A stretch of 58,432 nt of DNA, taken from the NCBI GenBank assembly GCA_004321925.1, contig SCQH01000071.1:1-58432 (forward strand), written 5' to 3'. Of the stretch, positions 34,088 to 43,121 are shown piece by piece. The translations under genes and the position numbers were made by a program. This DNA comes from Nitrospirota bacterium (GTDB lineage Bacteria > Nitrospirota > Thermodesulfovibrionia > Thermodesulfovibrionales > UBA6898). The notes under the pieces were generated by a model that worked only from the letters and a program-made list of their open reading frames with translations, did not search any database and was not told the DNA's origin. Positions within the stretch are counted from its first letter, which is position 1, and each line of letters starts with the position of its first letter.

Positions 34088-37000
34088 ATGCGCATCGATA
34101 AGATCGAACTCATAGGCTTCAAGTCCTTTGCGGACAGGACCGCCTTTAACCTCCATTCAGGCATCACCTGTATCGTCGGCCCCAACGGCTGCGGCAAGAG
34201 CAACATTGTCGATGCCTTCAGGTGGGTGCTCGGCGAGCAGAGCGCCAAGAGCCTCAGGGGAGAGAAGATGGAAGAGGTCATCTTCAACGGCTCGTCCCTG
34301 AAGAAACAAAAAGGCATGGCAGAGGTTACCATGGTCATGTCCGGGATGACCGGGGCCCTGCAGCCTGCTGCCCGGGAAAATGTCCCCGCAGGCGAGCAGG
34401 ACGATGCCACGGCAGGGGACCAGGGCAATGGCAACGGAGACAACCGCCAACCCAGCCTGGGCCTGAACCTGGCCAGCGGCGAGACCCTGTCCGTCACCCG
34501 GCGGCTCTACCGTTCAGGTGAAAGCGAATACATGATCAACAGGACCCCCTGCAGGCTCAAGGACATCAGGGACATCTTCCTTGATACCGGGCTTGATTTC
34601 CGGAGCTATTCGATCCTTGAACAGGGCAGGATCAGCCAGATCCTGAACTCAAAACCGACCGAACGCCGCTTCATCATCGAAGAGGTCGCCGGGGTGATGA
34701 AATACAAGGTCAGGAAGGCCGAGGCCCTCTCGAAGCTCGAGTCATCACGCCTGAACCTCCTGCGGATAAACGACATCGTCACCGAGGTCAAAAAACAGAT
34801 CAATATCCTCGACCGGCTCGCCAAAAAGGCGGAGCGGTACAAGAGACTCTCCTCAGAGATGCATGCCATCGAGCTCAAGATCGAGCGGAAGGAATATCAG
34901 GACCTCCGGGATGAGAACGAGAAGATCAACGGGGAGTATACCCTCCTGAGGGAGAACGAGGCTGTGCTGTCTGCCGAGATAACCGGCGCCGAGAACAGGA
35001 CCGAGACCAGAAGGCTCGAACTGATCGAGAGGGAAAAGGCGCTTGAGATCATCCAGAAGAACCTCCAGCTTATGGAGAGGGAGATAGCTGAGATCGAGCG
35101 TACCATCGCCGTCAGCAGGAATGACGTGACGAACCTCGGCGACTACAAGACAAAGCTCCTGGTCCAGGAAGAGGAGAATGACGCGCGCGTCCTGGAGATC
35201 ACTGCACGCTGCGGGGAACTGCAGGCAGAGGGCCAGCGCATCTCCGGAGAGATGGAACAGCATGCCGAACAGCTCCGGCTCAAGACAGAGGCCTTCAGGG
35301 CCGGGGAAGAGGAGCTGGCCGAAAAAGAAGAAGGCCTGGAGGAAAAAAGGCGCGATATCTTCAGGGTCACGGAAGAGATCAGCAGGCTGCGCAATGAGCT
35401 GAGCCGCCAGCAGTCGGCCTTTGAGTCCCTTGAACGGAGGGATGCAGCTGCCCAGCGCGAGTCTGAGGACTCCCGGAAGGTCCTTGAAGGTGTTGAGGCC
35501 TCGATCAACAACGTCGAGTCTGTGATCATGGGCAACAGCAACGAGAAGCTGCTGATGCATGAGAAGAAGACGGTCCTCGCAGAGGAGCTCTCCATTGGCA
35601 AAAGCCAGCTCGAAGAACTTCTGAGGAACCTGGCCGATCAGCGGGAAGACCTCGCTTCAAGCCAGTCCAGGCTTGAGTCCCTCAAAGAACTGGTCTTTGA
35701 CAAACCAACCAGGGACCTGATCTCTTCCCGGTCTGATATAAAGCTGCTGGGGTCGCTTTCGGACGTCGTCGAGGTCGATGCCCGGTATGAAAAGGCTGTC
35801 GAGTCGGCCCTGTCCGAAAAGGCTGATATGCTCATCCTTGAGTCGGCCGAGGCTGTGGAGCATGCAGTCGTCTCCCTCAGGGGTGCCGGATCCAGCAGGA
35901 CCGCCTTTATGGCCCAGGTCCCGCCAGCCACCTCGTATCCGGCTGAACTGCCTGCCGGGGTCATCGGACGGGCGATCGATTTTGTAAGGGTCAGGGAAGG
36001 GTATTCCCAGGTCGCCGGGAACATATTGAACAACATCCTGATCACTCAGGACATACATTCGGCCTTTGAGGGCCTTCAGTCCACCTCCGGCAGATATACC
36101 TTTGTCACGGTGGATGGAGAGGTGCTTGAACCCTCTGGTGCGGTCATCATCGGAGAGGGCAAGGGCATATTCCGCAGGAAGCGGGAGATCCGGGAGCTGG
36201 ATGAGCTTATAGAGGCTAAAAAGGCAGGCATTGCCTCCCTGAACGACAGGATCCAGGACCTTCAAAGCGGGATCGCAGAAAAGGAAGAGATCATCAGGGC
36301 CGTCGAGTCCTCCATCAATAATCTTGAAAAGGAGATATCCCTTTCAAAGCTGACCGTTCAGAATTATTCCGAGGAAAAGGAACGGACAAGCAGAAAGCTC
36401 TCCTACCTCACCCTTGAGATGGAAGAGGCCGCCAGGGAAAAGGAAATGCTTACCGGGGTCCTTGCCGAGACCAACAGGACGCTGCAGGAGATCGAGGCCA
36501 GAAAGGCGGCGATCGAAGCCGACGCAGCGCAGATCCAGGAGGAGATAGCCGGCAGAAAGTCCCTGATCGAGGAGCACCGGGCAGAAGTGACCGATCTGAG
36601 GCTCCTGACCGCCTCGAACCGGGAAAAGGTCGAGGCGATCCGGAAGGAGATCGATTCGTCCCAGCGCACGATCGCGGAGATCGGGCGCAAAAAGACGGAG
36701 CTCATTGCCGAGAGGGACTCCCTTGACCAGAAGATCCGGGGGCGTGAGGCCGAGATCCTCGAGCACGAGACAAAGCTCAGGAAGGCGATCGCCGACGCCG
36801 ATGTCCTTCGCATCGAGATCGGCGGCAAGAAAGAGAATATAGAAAAAGAGAACGAAGAACTGATAGCCATCGAGCACGGGCTCAGGGACCTGCGTCAGCA
36901 GCTTTCCTCAGTCGTCCACCGGATCTCGGACCTTGACGTGCAGAAGGCCGAGCACAAGATGCGGATCGAGAATATCGCCCTGCAGGTCAAGAATAATTAC

Positions 37001-37693
37001 GGTGTTGAGATCGATACCCTTGAACTGGAGGAAATAACCCCGGAGGAGCAGGAAAAGCTTGCCGACCTGAGGGCCAAGATCCAGGAGATGGGAGCGGTGA
37101 ACCTCGGGACGCTCGAAGAGTACGAAGAGCTCAGAACGAGATATGAATTCATGTCCAGGCAGCAGGAAGACCTCAGCAAGTCCATTGCCGAGCTCGAAGA
37201 GGCGATCTCCAAGATAAACAGCACGACGCGGAAGAAGCTCAGGGATGCCTTTGAGATGCTCAACTCCAAATTCGGCGAGGTCTTTGTCACCCTTTTCGGG
37301 GGAGGCAGGGCCGAGCTCGTCCTGACCGACGAAAGCAATATCCTTGAGACCGGCATCGAGATCGTGGCGCAGCCACCCGGCAAAAAGATCCAGAACATCC
37401 ACCTGCTCTCGGGCGGTGAACAGGCGCTGACCGCCCTGTCGCTCCAGTTCGGCGGCTTTCTCATCAAACCGACACCCCTCTGCATCCTCGATGAAGCGGA
37501 CGCCCCGCTCGATGAGTCGAACACGGAGCGTTATTCAAAGATGCTGCATAACCTCTCACAGGAGACCCAGTTCATTGTCGTCACGCATAACCGCACGACC
37601 ATGAGCGTTGCCCAGCACCTCTACGGCATTACGATGCAGGAGGCCGGCGTTTCAAAGGTCATCTCGATGCAGCTTGAAGACGTCCCGGCATAA
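34088..37693 (+). CDS. smc: Chromosome segregation SMC protein
   Basis: 1201 residues. Walker A GPNGCGKSN near residue 32, long coiled coils (about 170-500 and 660-1010), hinge about 510-660, ABC signature LLSGGEQALTALSLQ and Walker B CILDEADAPLDESN at the C-terminal head. The Walker B and signature vary slightly from the usual (LSGGEKAL, DEVDAALDD). Residues about 94-125 form a low-complexity Gly/Asn/Asp/Gln-rich insertion in the N-terminal head (ENVPAGEQDDATAGDQGNGN), just before the LSVTRRLYRSGESEYMIN block. Scp partners are elsewhere. Confidence 0.95.
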   Translation: MRIDKIELIGFKSFADRTAFNLHSGITCIVGPNGCGKSNIVDAFRWVLGEQSAKSLRGEKMEEVIFNGSSLKKQKGMAEVTMVMSGMTGALQPAARENVPAGEQDDATAGDQGNGNGDNRQPSLGLNLASGETLSVTRRLYRSGESEYMINRTPCRLKDIRDIFLDTGLDFRSYSILEQGRISQILNSKPTERRFIIEEVAGVMKYKVRKAEALSKLESSRLNLLRINDIVTEVKKQINILDRLAKKAERYKRLSSEMHAIELKIERKEYQDLRDENEKINGEYTLLRENEAVLSAEITGAENRTETRRLELIEREKALEIIQKNLQLMEREIAEIERTIAVSRNDVTNLGDYKTKLLVQEEENDARVLEITARCGELQAEGQRISGEMEQHAEQLRLKTEAFRAGEEELAEKEEGLEEKRRDIFRVTEEISRLRNELSRQQSAFESLERRDAAAQRESEDSRKVLEGVEASINNVESVIMGNSNEKLLMHEKKTVLAEELSIGKSQLEELLRNLADQREDLASSQSRLESLKELVFDKPTRDLISSRSDIKLLGSLSDVVEVDARYEKAVESALSEKADMLILESAEAVEHAVVSLRGAGSSRTAFMAQVPPATSYPAELPAGVIGRAIDFVRVREGYSQVAGNILNNILITQDIHSAFEGLQSTSGRYTFVTVDGEVLEPSGAVIIGEGKGIFRRKREIRELDELIEAKKAGIASLNDRIQDLQSGIAEKEEIIRAVESSINNLEKEISLSKLTVQNYSEEKERTSRKLSYLTLEMEEAAREKEMLTGVLAETNRTLQEIEARKAAIEADAAQIQEEIAGRKSLIEEHRAEVTDLRLLTASNREKVEAIRKEIDSSQRTIAEIGRKKTELIAERDSLDQKIRGREAEILEHETKLRKAIADADVLRIEIGGKKENIEKENEELIAIEHGLRDLRQQLSSVVHRISDLDVQKAEHKMRIENIALQVKNNYGVEIDTLELEEITPEEQEKLADLRAKIQEMGAVNLGTLEEYEELRTRYEFMSRQQEDLSKSIAELEEAISKINSTTRKKLRDAFEMLNSKFGEVFVTLFGGGRAELVLTDESNILETGIEIVAQPPGKKIQNIHLLSGGEQALTALSLQFGGFLIKPTPLCILDEADAPLDESNTERYSKMLHNLSQETQFIVVTHNRTTMSVAQHLYGITMQEAGVSKVISMQLEDVPA

Positions 37694-37716
37694 CCCCCGG
37701 TATCTCCGGTGGCACG

Positions 37717-39072
37717 ATGACCAATAACCTTTCAAGGCTGCTACCCGGAAGGGTCTCGACCGCCCCTGAAGACCTCCTCTGTTACGGTTTCGATGCCTCC
37801 GGCCTCGAGGCCTCTCCCTCTGCCGTTGTCTGGCCGCATGACCTTCAGGATGTCATCGAGGTCATGGCCTATGCCCGCTCAAACAGGGTACCGATAGTCC
37901 CGCGCGGCGCCGGCAGCGGCATGACAGGGGGCACCATACCCCTGCAGAACGCGATCGTGATGAGCATGGAAAAGATGAACCGGATCCTTGAGATCGACCG
38001 GGATAACATGACCGTGCTGGTAGAACCGGGGGTCATAAACAGTCACCTGCAGAGGGACCTGGAGCGGCAGAGGCTTTTTTATCCCCCTGACCCTGCCAGC
38101 ATGAAGTTCTGCACCATCGGCGGAAATGTCGCGGAGAATGCCGGAGGCCCCCGGGCACTGAAGTATGGGGTGACGCGGGATTATGTCCTGGGCCTCGAGG
38201 CGGTACTGCCCGACGGGAGCGTCATCACAACAGGGGTCAGGACGGCAAAAGGGGTCGTTGGTTATGACCTGACCAGGCTCCTCACCGGGTCCGAGGGGAC
38301 CCTTGCGGTGATAACCAAGGTCCGGCTCAAAGTTCTCCCGATGCCTGAAGAGGTCGTGACCCTGATGGTCCTCTTTCGGGACCTTGAGCAGTCCGGCAAT
38401 GCGGTCACGGCGATCCTTTCTCAGGGTATGGTCCCCCGGACCCTCGAGTTCATGGACCGCGCAGCGATACGGGCGGTGGAACATTATAAGCCGGTCGGAC
38501 TCCCGACAGAGCTCGAAGCGCTTCTGCTGATAGAGCTTGACGGCGACCCGGTCGTGATAAGGAAGGAAGCGGAAAAGATCACCTCTATCTGCTCGCACCA
38601 TCAGGGCGAGGTCATCATGGCAGAAGACGACCAGGCCCGGGAAAAGATCTGGGAGGCGCGGCGTTCGATCTCTCCGGCGCTCTATCACCTTAAGCCTTCC
38701 AAGATCAACGAGGACATTGTTGTGCCGCGGAGCACGATCCCGGTCATGCTGAAAAAACTGCAGGCACTCTCCAGGGAGAGCGGCATAACCATCGTGAGCT
38801 TTGGTCATGCAGGGGACGGGAACATCCATGTCAACATCATGGCGGACAAAGAGAACAAACCGGAATATGAAAAGGCCCTCGGCCTCGTCAAGGACGTATT
38901 CAGGATGACCCTTGAACTCGGCGGCACCATCTCCGGGGAGCACGGCGTCGGCATGACCAAGAAAGAGTATATCGGCATGGAGATCAAGCCGGCCGAGATG
39001 GCCCTTATGAAGAAGATCAAGAACCTCTTCGACCCCCTGAATATCCTCAACCCCGGCAAGATCTTCCCCTAG
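37717..39072 (+). CDS. glcD: GlcD-like FAD-linked oxidase
   Basis: 451 residues. The FAD_binding_4 domain (about 35-210) has IVPRGAGSGMTGG; the C-terminal FAD oxidase domain has FGHAGDGNIHVNI and EHGVGMTKKEYIGME, the substrate-binding His/Arg region of glycolate and D-lactate dehydrogenases. With GlcF (32128) it would oxidise a 2-hydroxy acid and pass electrons to the quinone pool. It follows smc by 23 bases and may be read through from it. Confidence 0.9.
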   Translation: MTNNLSRLLPGRVSTAPEDLLCYGFDASGLEASPSAVVWPHDLQDVIEVMAYARSNRVPIVPRGAGSGMTGGTIPLQNAIVMSMEKMNRILEIDRDNMTVLVEPGVINSHLQRDLERQRLFYPPDPASMKFCTIGGNVAENAGGPRALKYGVTRDYVLGLEAVLPDGSVITTGVRTAKGVVGYDLTRLLTGSEGTLAVITKVRLKVLPMPEEVVTLMVLFRDLEQSGNAVTAILSQGMVPRTLEFMDRAAIRAVEHYKPVGLPTELEALLLIELDGDPVVIRKEAEKITSICSHHQGEVIMAEDDQAREKIWEARRSISPALYHLKPSKINEDIVVPRSTIPVMLKKLQALSRESGITIVSFGHAGDGNIHVNIMADKENKPEYEKALGLVKDVFRMTLELGGTISGEHGVGMTKKEYIGMEIKPAEMALMKKIKNLFDPLNILNPGKIFP

Positions 39073-39142
39073 TCCTGCCTGCACCGGCATCCGCCGGAGC
39101 AGCAACTGCCGTATCTTTTTTCCGGCCGGCAATGCCGGAAAC

Positions 39143-39151
39143 TGTTATAAT
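39143..39151 (+). promoter_or_regulatory. Extended -10 promoter for the DEAD-box helicase
   Basis: TGTTATAAT is an extended -10 element 90 bases before the helicase ATG, just after a TTCCGGC/GCCGGAA hairpin (39119-39140). The long leader is compatible with the cold- or feedback-regulated leaders of DEAD-box genes (inference). Confidence 0.4.
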
Positions 39152-39240
39152 GAAGCTGTACCCCGAATAGCTTGGGGGCGTTTCCATGCTGAACTTTGTT
39201 CCCCATTGTACACGCAGTGATAAAAAAAGGAGAATTATTC

Positions 39241-40818
39241 ATGTATAAGAAATTTTATGACTTCGGCATATCTGACGCGGTCCTGAGGTCCCTCAGCGAT
39301 ATGGGGTTTGAAGAACCGACCCCAATCCAGAAGATCGCGATCCCCCCTGCCCTGGCGGGGAAGGATATCATCGGCCAGGCCCAGACCGGCACCGGAAAGA
39401 CCGCCGCCTTCGGCATCCCCATCATCGAGGCGATCCAGAGGGGAAAGCATCCCTGTGCAATCGTCATGGTCCCCACCCGGGAACTGGCGGTCCAGGTGGC
39501 AGAGGAGCTTAACAGGATCGGCCAGAACAAGGCGGTCAGTTGCATTGCCATCTATGGCGGCCAGTCGATCATGCGGCAGATACAGGGCCTGAAAAGGGGG
39601 GTCAATATTGTCGTCGGAACCCCCGGCAGGATCATCGATCATATCCAGAGGAAGACCCTCTCCCTCAAAGAGATAAAGACGGTGGTCTTTGACGAGGCGG
39701 ACGAAATGTTCGCCATGGGATTCATCGAAGACATGGAGAGGATCCTCAGCGAGATAACCCAGAAAAAGCAGGTATTGCTCTTCTCTGCGACCATGCCGAA
39801 ACCGATCCGCACCCTCGCCATGAAGTTTATGACCAATCCCGAGAGTGTCCAGGTCAATGTCTCGGAGCTCGTGGTCGCGAAGATCAAGCAGGTCTTTTAC
39901 GAGGTGCGGGAGGAAGACAAGACCAAGGCGCTCACCCGGCTGCTGGATGTTGAGGACCCCTCGCTGACCCTTGTCTTCTGTCATACGAAGCGCGAGGTGG
40001 ACGATGTTTCGGGGAAGCTCCAGAAGATGGGGTATCATGCCGGCGCGATCCATGGTGACTTCACCCAGGACCATCGCGACGAGATGATGCGCAAGTTCAA
40101 AAAGGGTGAGATCGATGTCCTTGTTGCGACCGATGTTGCCGCGCGGGGCCTCGACATAACCAACGTTTCACACGTCATCAACTACAGCATCCCCCAGGAC
40201 CCTGACAGTTATGTCCACCGGATCGGCAGGACCGGCAGGGCAGGGAAATCCGGGATAGCCATCACCTTTGTGACGCCGCGGGAATACCGCCAGTTAAAGC
40301 TGATCGAGCAGTCGGCAAAGACGAAGATCAAGAAGGCCGCACTGCCGACCCGTGAGCAGGTGAGAAAGGCCCGTGAAGACGCAATAGTCGCTGATGTTCA
40401 GGCAGAGATCACAAACAATAAATATGCCGGGTTCCTTCCGCTTGCGGAGGCGCTCCTGCGGGACCACTCTGCCAGCGTGGTAGCTGCAGCGGCCCTGAGC
40501 CTGATCGCCGGAGACGCAGCACTTGATGAGATCGCGGAGATCAGGAGGCCGGAAGCTGCCGGTGCTGAGGGCTTTGTTAAGCTGTTCATGACCATAGGGA
40601 AAAAAGACAGGATAAAGGTGGGCGATATCGTCGCGTCCATAACCGCAGAGGCCGGGATCCCCGCACGGAAGATCGGGAACATTGCCGTGTATGATGCCTT
40701 CAGTTTTGTGGAGGTGCCGGCAAGCCTTGCAGACAGGGTCATCGGTGCGATCAACGATGTGATGCTGAAAGGGAGAAAGGTCCGCATTCAGCATGCGAAA
40801 AAAATGAAGGGGAGATAG
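39241..40818 (+). CDS. DEAD-box RNA helicase with DbpA-type C-terminal domain
   Basis: About 525 residues from ATG 39241 (GGAG eight bases upstream; the earlier ATG at 39196 is less likely). Helicase motifs in order: Q motif FEEPTPIQ, AQTGTGKT, PTREL, GTPGR, DEAD, SAT, ATDVAARGLD and HRIGRTGRAG. A spacer (about 375-450) precedes a DbpA-like RNA-binding domain (FVKLFMTIGKKDRIKVGDIVA onward). Similar to DeaD/CsdA; roles in ribosome assembly and cold growth are known for that family. Confidence 0.93.
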   Translation: MYKKFYDFGISDAVLRSLSDMGFEEPTPIQKIAIPPALAGKDIIGQAQTGTGKTAAFGIPIIEAIQRGKHPCAIVMVPTRELAVQVAEELNRIGQNKAVSCIAIYGGQSIMRQIQGLKRGVNIVVGTPGRIIDHIQRKTLSLKEIKTVVFDEADEMFAMGFIEDMERILSEITQKKQVLLFSATMPKPIRTLAMKFMTNPESVQVNVSELVVAKIKQVFYEVREEDKTKALTRLLDVEDPSLTLVFCHTKREVDDVSGKLQKMGYHAGAIHGDFTQDHRDEMMRKFKKGEIDVLVATDVAARGLDITNVSHVINYSIPQDPDSYVHRIGRTGRAGKSGIAITFVTPREYRQLKLIEQSAKTKIKKAALPTREQVRKAREDAIVADVQAEITNNKYAGFLPLAEALLRDHSASVVAAAALSLIAGDAALDEIAEIRRPEAAGAEGFVKLFMTIGKKDRIKVGDIVASITAEAGIPARKIGNIAVYDAFSFVEVPASLADRVIGAINDVMLKGRKVRIQHAKKMKGR

Positions 40819-40848
40819 CAACCCTGCCAGGATGTATCGGGAACAGAC

Positions 40849-41760
40849 GTGTCGGCAATAATGGTCCGGATGAGGCAGGCGGAAGAAGCATTCAGCAGTG
40901 CCTATCTGAAAAAAGGTCTGACGCCCCGGACGATACAGCGCTTCCGGGACCTCGTCTACGGTCATTACAAAGAGCATCGGCGTGCCCTCCCCTGGCGCAG
41001 GACCCGTGACCCGTTCAGGATTCTGGTGTCCGAGGTCATGCTCCAGCAGACCCAGGCAGACAGGGTCATCGGAAAATACCGGGATTTCACAGAGCGCTTC
41101 CCGGATATCAGGACCCTGGCCGAAGCGCCGCTGGCAGAGGTCCTGATGGCCTGGCAGGGGCTTGGGTACAACCGGCGCGCCCTTTCTCTCCACGCGTTGG
41201 CACAGACCCTCCGGCATACGTCCCGGGGCAGGGTCCCGGACAACAGCGATAAACTGCAGGCCCTCCCCGGGATCGGCAGGTACACGGCAGCGGCAGTCCT
41301 GGCCTTTGCCTGGAACAGACCGGTGGTCTTTATCGAGACAAATATCAGAACGGTCTTCATCCATTTCTTTTTCCATGACAAACCCGGGGTGTCCGACCGG
41401 GAGATCCTTCCCCTTGTGGCAGAGACGCTTGATACGAGTGATCCGCGCGCATGGTATAACGCGCTGATGGACTATGGGGTGATGCTCAAAAAGGAGTTCA
41501 AAAACCCGGCCAGGAGAAGCGCCCATTACCAGCGGCAGAGCCCTTTCAAAGGTTCTGACCGCCAGATCAGGGGGCTGATCCTCAGGCTCATACTCGAAAA
41601 GGGGGGCATGACCATGCAGAGACTTCTGAAGCAGCTCGGGCCGGATGTTACACGGTCTCAGGCCATCATCAGGCAGCTGGTTGCCGAGGGCTTTCTCAAG
41701 CATAAGACAGGAAAGCTCTCTGTCCCGAAGGCAGCACCGGGGCGTTCTCCGGCAGGCTGA
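40849..41760 (+). CDS. MutY-like HhH-GPD adenine glycosylase lacking the Fe-S cluster
   Basis: 303 residues, GTG start. The helix-hairpin-helix-GPD core is clear: LPWRRTRDPFRILVSEVMLQQTQ contains MutY's catalytic Glu, and LQALPGIGRYTAAAVLAFA is the hairpin. Two departures from MutY: the catalytic Asp position (normally LDGN) reads FIETNIRTV, with Glu in its place, and the four Cys of the [4Fe-4S] loop are missing (ALMDYGVMLKKEFKNPARRSAHY). The MutY C-terminal 8-oxoG-recognition domain is replaced by a short winged-helix-like region. A mismatch or thymine glycosylase role is possible; assign as HhH-GPD. Confidence 0.85.
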   Translation: MSAIMVRMRQAEEAFSSAYLKKGLTPRTIQRFRDLVYGHYKEHRRALPWRRTRDPFRILVSEVMLQQTQADRVIGKYRDFTERFPDIRTLAEAPLAEVLMAWQGLGYNRRALSLHALAQTLRHTSRGRVPDNSDKLQALPGIGRYTAAAVLAFAWNRPVVFIETNIRTVFIHFFFHDKPGVSDREILPLVAETLDTSDPRAWYNALMDYGVMLKKEFKNPARRSAHYQRQSPFKGSDRQIRGLILRLILEKGGMTMQRLLKQLGPDVTRSQAIIRQLVAEGFLKHKTGKLSVPKAAPGRSPAG

Positions 41761-41844
41761 TAGAACTTGTCCAGGAGACAGAGACTAGGCAATATTCTTG
41801 ACATGCTCCCGTACGCTGTGATAATCTGAGAACAAGAAACAAAG

Positions 41845-41906
41845 AGCCACGAAGGCTTTTCTTAGGGATAGTAATCCGCCGGAAAGCCTTTGTGGCTTTT
41901 TTATTT
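41845..41906 (+). terminator. Long hairpin with T-run before the Ni/Co importer
   Basis: AGCCACGAAGGCTTTTC pairs with GAAAGCCTTTGTGGCT across a roughly 19-base loop, followed by TTTTTTATTTT. It lies about 85 bases after the glycosylase stop and about 100 before cbiM, so it can end the upstream transcript or act as an attenuator in the cbiM leader. I see no match to cobalamin or other riboswitch cores. Confidence 0.7.
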
Positions 41907-41929
41907 TCTTCAGCAGGAGATAACTGCCT

Positions 41930-42007
41930 GTGACAAAAAGAAGGTTCTTAAGAAAGACGCTCTGCATACTTACTGTCCTTTTTGCCCTCCCTGTCAAGGA
42001 CGCATAA
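41930..42007 (+). CDS. 25-codon signal-peptide-like leader ORF before cbiM
   Basis: GTG at 41930, AGGAG ten bases upstream, encodes a 25-residue peptide (RRFLRKT, then a hydrophobic CILTVLFALPV) that looks exactly like an N-terminal signal peptide, and ends in TAA two bases before the cbiM ATG. CbiM/NikM proteins often begin with such a signal just before MHMADAL. The leader is in a different frame from cbiM (ATG-to-GTG distance 80 bases). Either one base was lost from the signal region, or this is a coupled leader peptide. Too short for standard calling. Confidence 0.5.
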   Translation: MTKRRFLRKTLCILTVLFALPVKDA

Positions 42008-42009
42008 CC

Positions 42010-43053
42010 ATGCATATGGCTGATGCGTTGCTTTCTCCGGCAGTTGGAGCGGCTCTCTGGATAGGCACGTTAGGTACGATCGCCTTTTGTTCAAAGAAAC
42101 TTAAGGACTCCATGGATGAAAAGATGGTGCCTCTCATGGGGGTGCTCGGTGCGTTCATTTTTGCGGCGCAGATGATCAACTTCACAATACCGGGCACCGG
42201 TTCAAGCGGTCACCTCGGTGGAGGGATGATCCTTGCCATCATCCTGGGCCCCTACGCCGCCTTTATTGTCATGGCCTCAGTGCTGACGGTCCAGGCCTTC
42301 TTCTTTGCAGACGGCGGCCTGCTCGCCCTGGGCAGCAACATCTGGAACCTCGGCATCTACCCCAGCTTTATCGTCTATCCGCTCATTTACAAGGCGATAG
42401 TGAAGGCAGACAGCAGCCCAAAAAGGATCGCCGTTGCCTCGGTGCTCAGCGGCGTGGTTGCCTTGCAGCTTGGGGCCTTTTCCGTGGTCATGGAAACTAT
42501 GCTGTCAGGCCGGAGCGAACTGCCCTTCGGCACCTTCGTTCTTCTGATGCAGCCTGTCCATCTGGCCATCGGGCTTGTCGAAGGGTTTGTGACAGCCGGG
42601 GTGATAAATTTTGTCAGGTCTGCGAGGCCGGAGATCATCGACAGCACGCTGTCAACGCGTCCTCTTTCAGCCGAAGTCCCGCTCCGGAAGATCTTTGCCG
42701 GATTGTTGCTCTTTGCGGTCATGACCGGGGGGATACTGTCCTGGTTCGCCTCGAAGAACCCTGACGGACTTGAATGGTCTATCGAAAAGATCGTCGGCAG
42801 GCCGGAACTTCCCGAGGCAGGGCATGGCATAGCCCCTGCCCTGAAGTCGGTTCAGGAAAGGACCGCAATCCTTCCTGACTACAATTTCAGGAAGCCGGGA
42901 GAAGCAGCGAAGACGGGTCCGAAGTCATGGCCTGCACCTGACCCCGGGACATCCGTTTCAGGGATCGTGGGGTCTGCAATGGTTTTGGCGGCGGTACTGC
43001 TGATCGGCGCACTGATCAGGGCGTTTCGCGGAAGAACAAAGAGGACACCCTGA
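42010..43053 (+). CDS. cbiM: CbiM/NikM substrate-binding permease with fused PDGLE (CbiN-like) domain
   Basis: 347 residues. The start MHMADALLSP matches the family; His2 and the free N-terminus coordinate the metal in mature CbiM/NikM proteins. Seven or so membrane helices (about 10-250) are followed by PDGLEWSIEKI near 255, a linker, and a last helix (VSGIVGSAMVLAAVLLIGALI), the NikN/PDGLE part. It is the S-component of an ECF importer for Ni2+ or Co2+. The signal peptide usual in front of the second His is encoded out of frame upstream. Confidence 0.9.
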   Translation: MHMADALLSPAVGAALWIGTLGTIAFCSKKLKDSMDEKMVPLMGVLGAFIFAAQMINFTIPGTGSSGHLGGGMILAIILGPYAAFIVMASVLTVQAFFFADGGLLALGSNIWNLGIYPSFIVYPLIYKAIVKADSSPKRIAVASVLSGVVALQLGAFSVVMETMLSGRSELPFGTFVLLMQPVHLAIGLVEGFVTAGVINFVRSARPEIIDSTLSTRPLSAEVPLRKIFAGLLLFAVMTGGILSWFASKNPDGLEWSIEKIVGRPELPEAGHGIAPALKSVQERTAILPDYNFRKPGEAAKTGPKSWPAPDPGTSVSGIVGSAMVLAAVLLIGALIRAFRGRTKRTP

Positions 43054-43121
43054 TAGCCTACTGAGGCGATGGGAAAAGAAAATGACAACCCTGTATAATA
43101 ATCTCATTCCGGCGGGCATGA

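Noticed and set aside
37879-39132. 417-codon open frame on the minus strand
   Set aside because: Antisense to glcD, which has full FAD-oxidase motifs; the translation has no recognisable family.
40294-41703. Long open frame of 469 codons on the minus strand
   Set aside because: It is antisense to the helicase and glycosylase genes, both with clear motifs; its translation shows no domain and is rich in residues expected from the complement of GC-rich codons.
41780-42010. Cobalamin or Ni/Co riboswitch before cbiM
   Set aside because: Only a terminator-type hairpin is present; I could not find the conserved core of any metal or B12 riboswitch.
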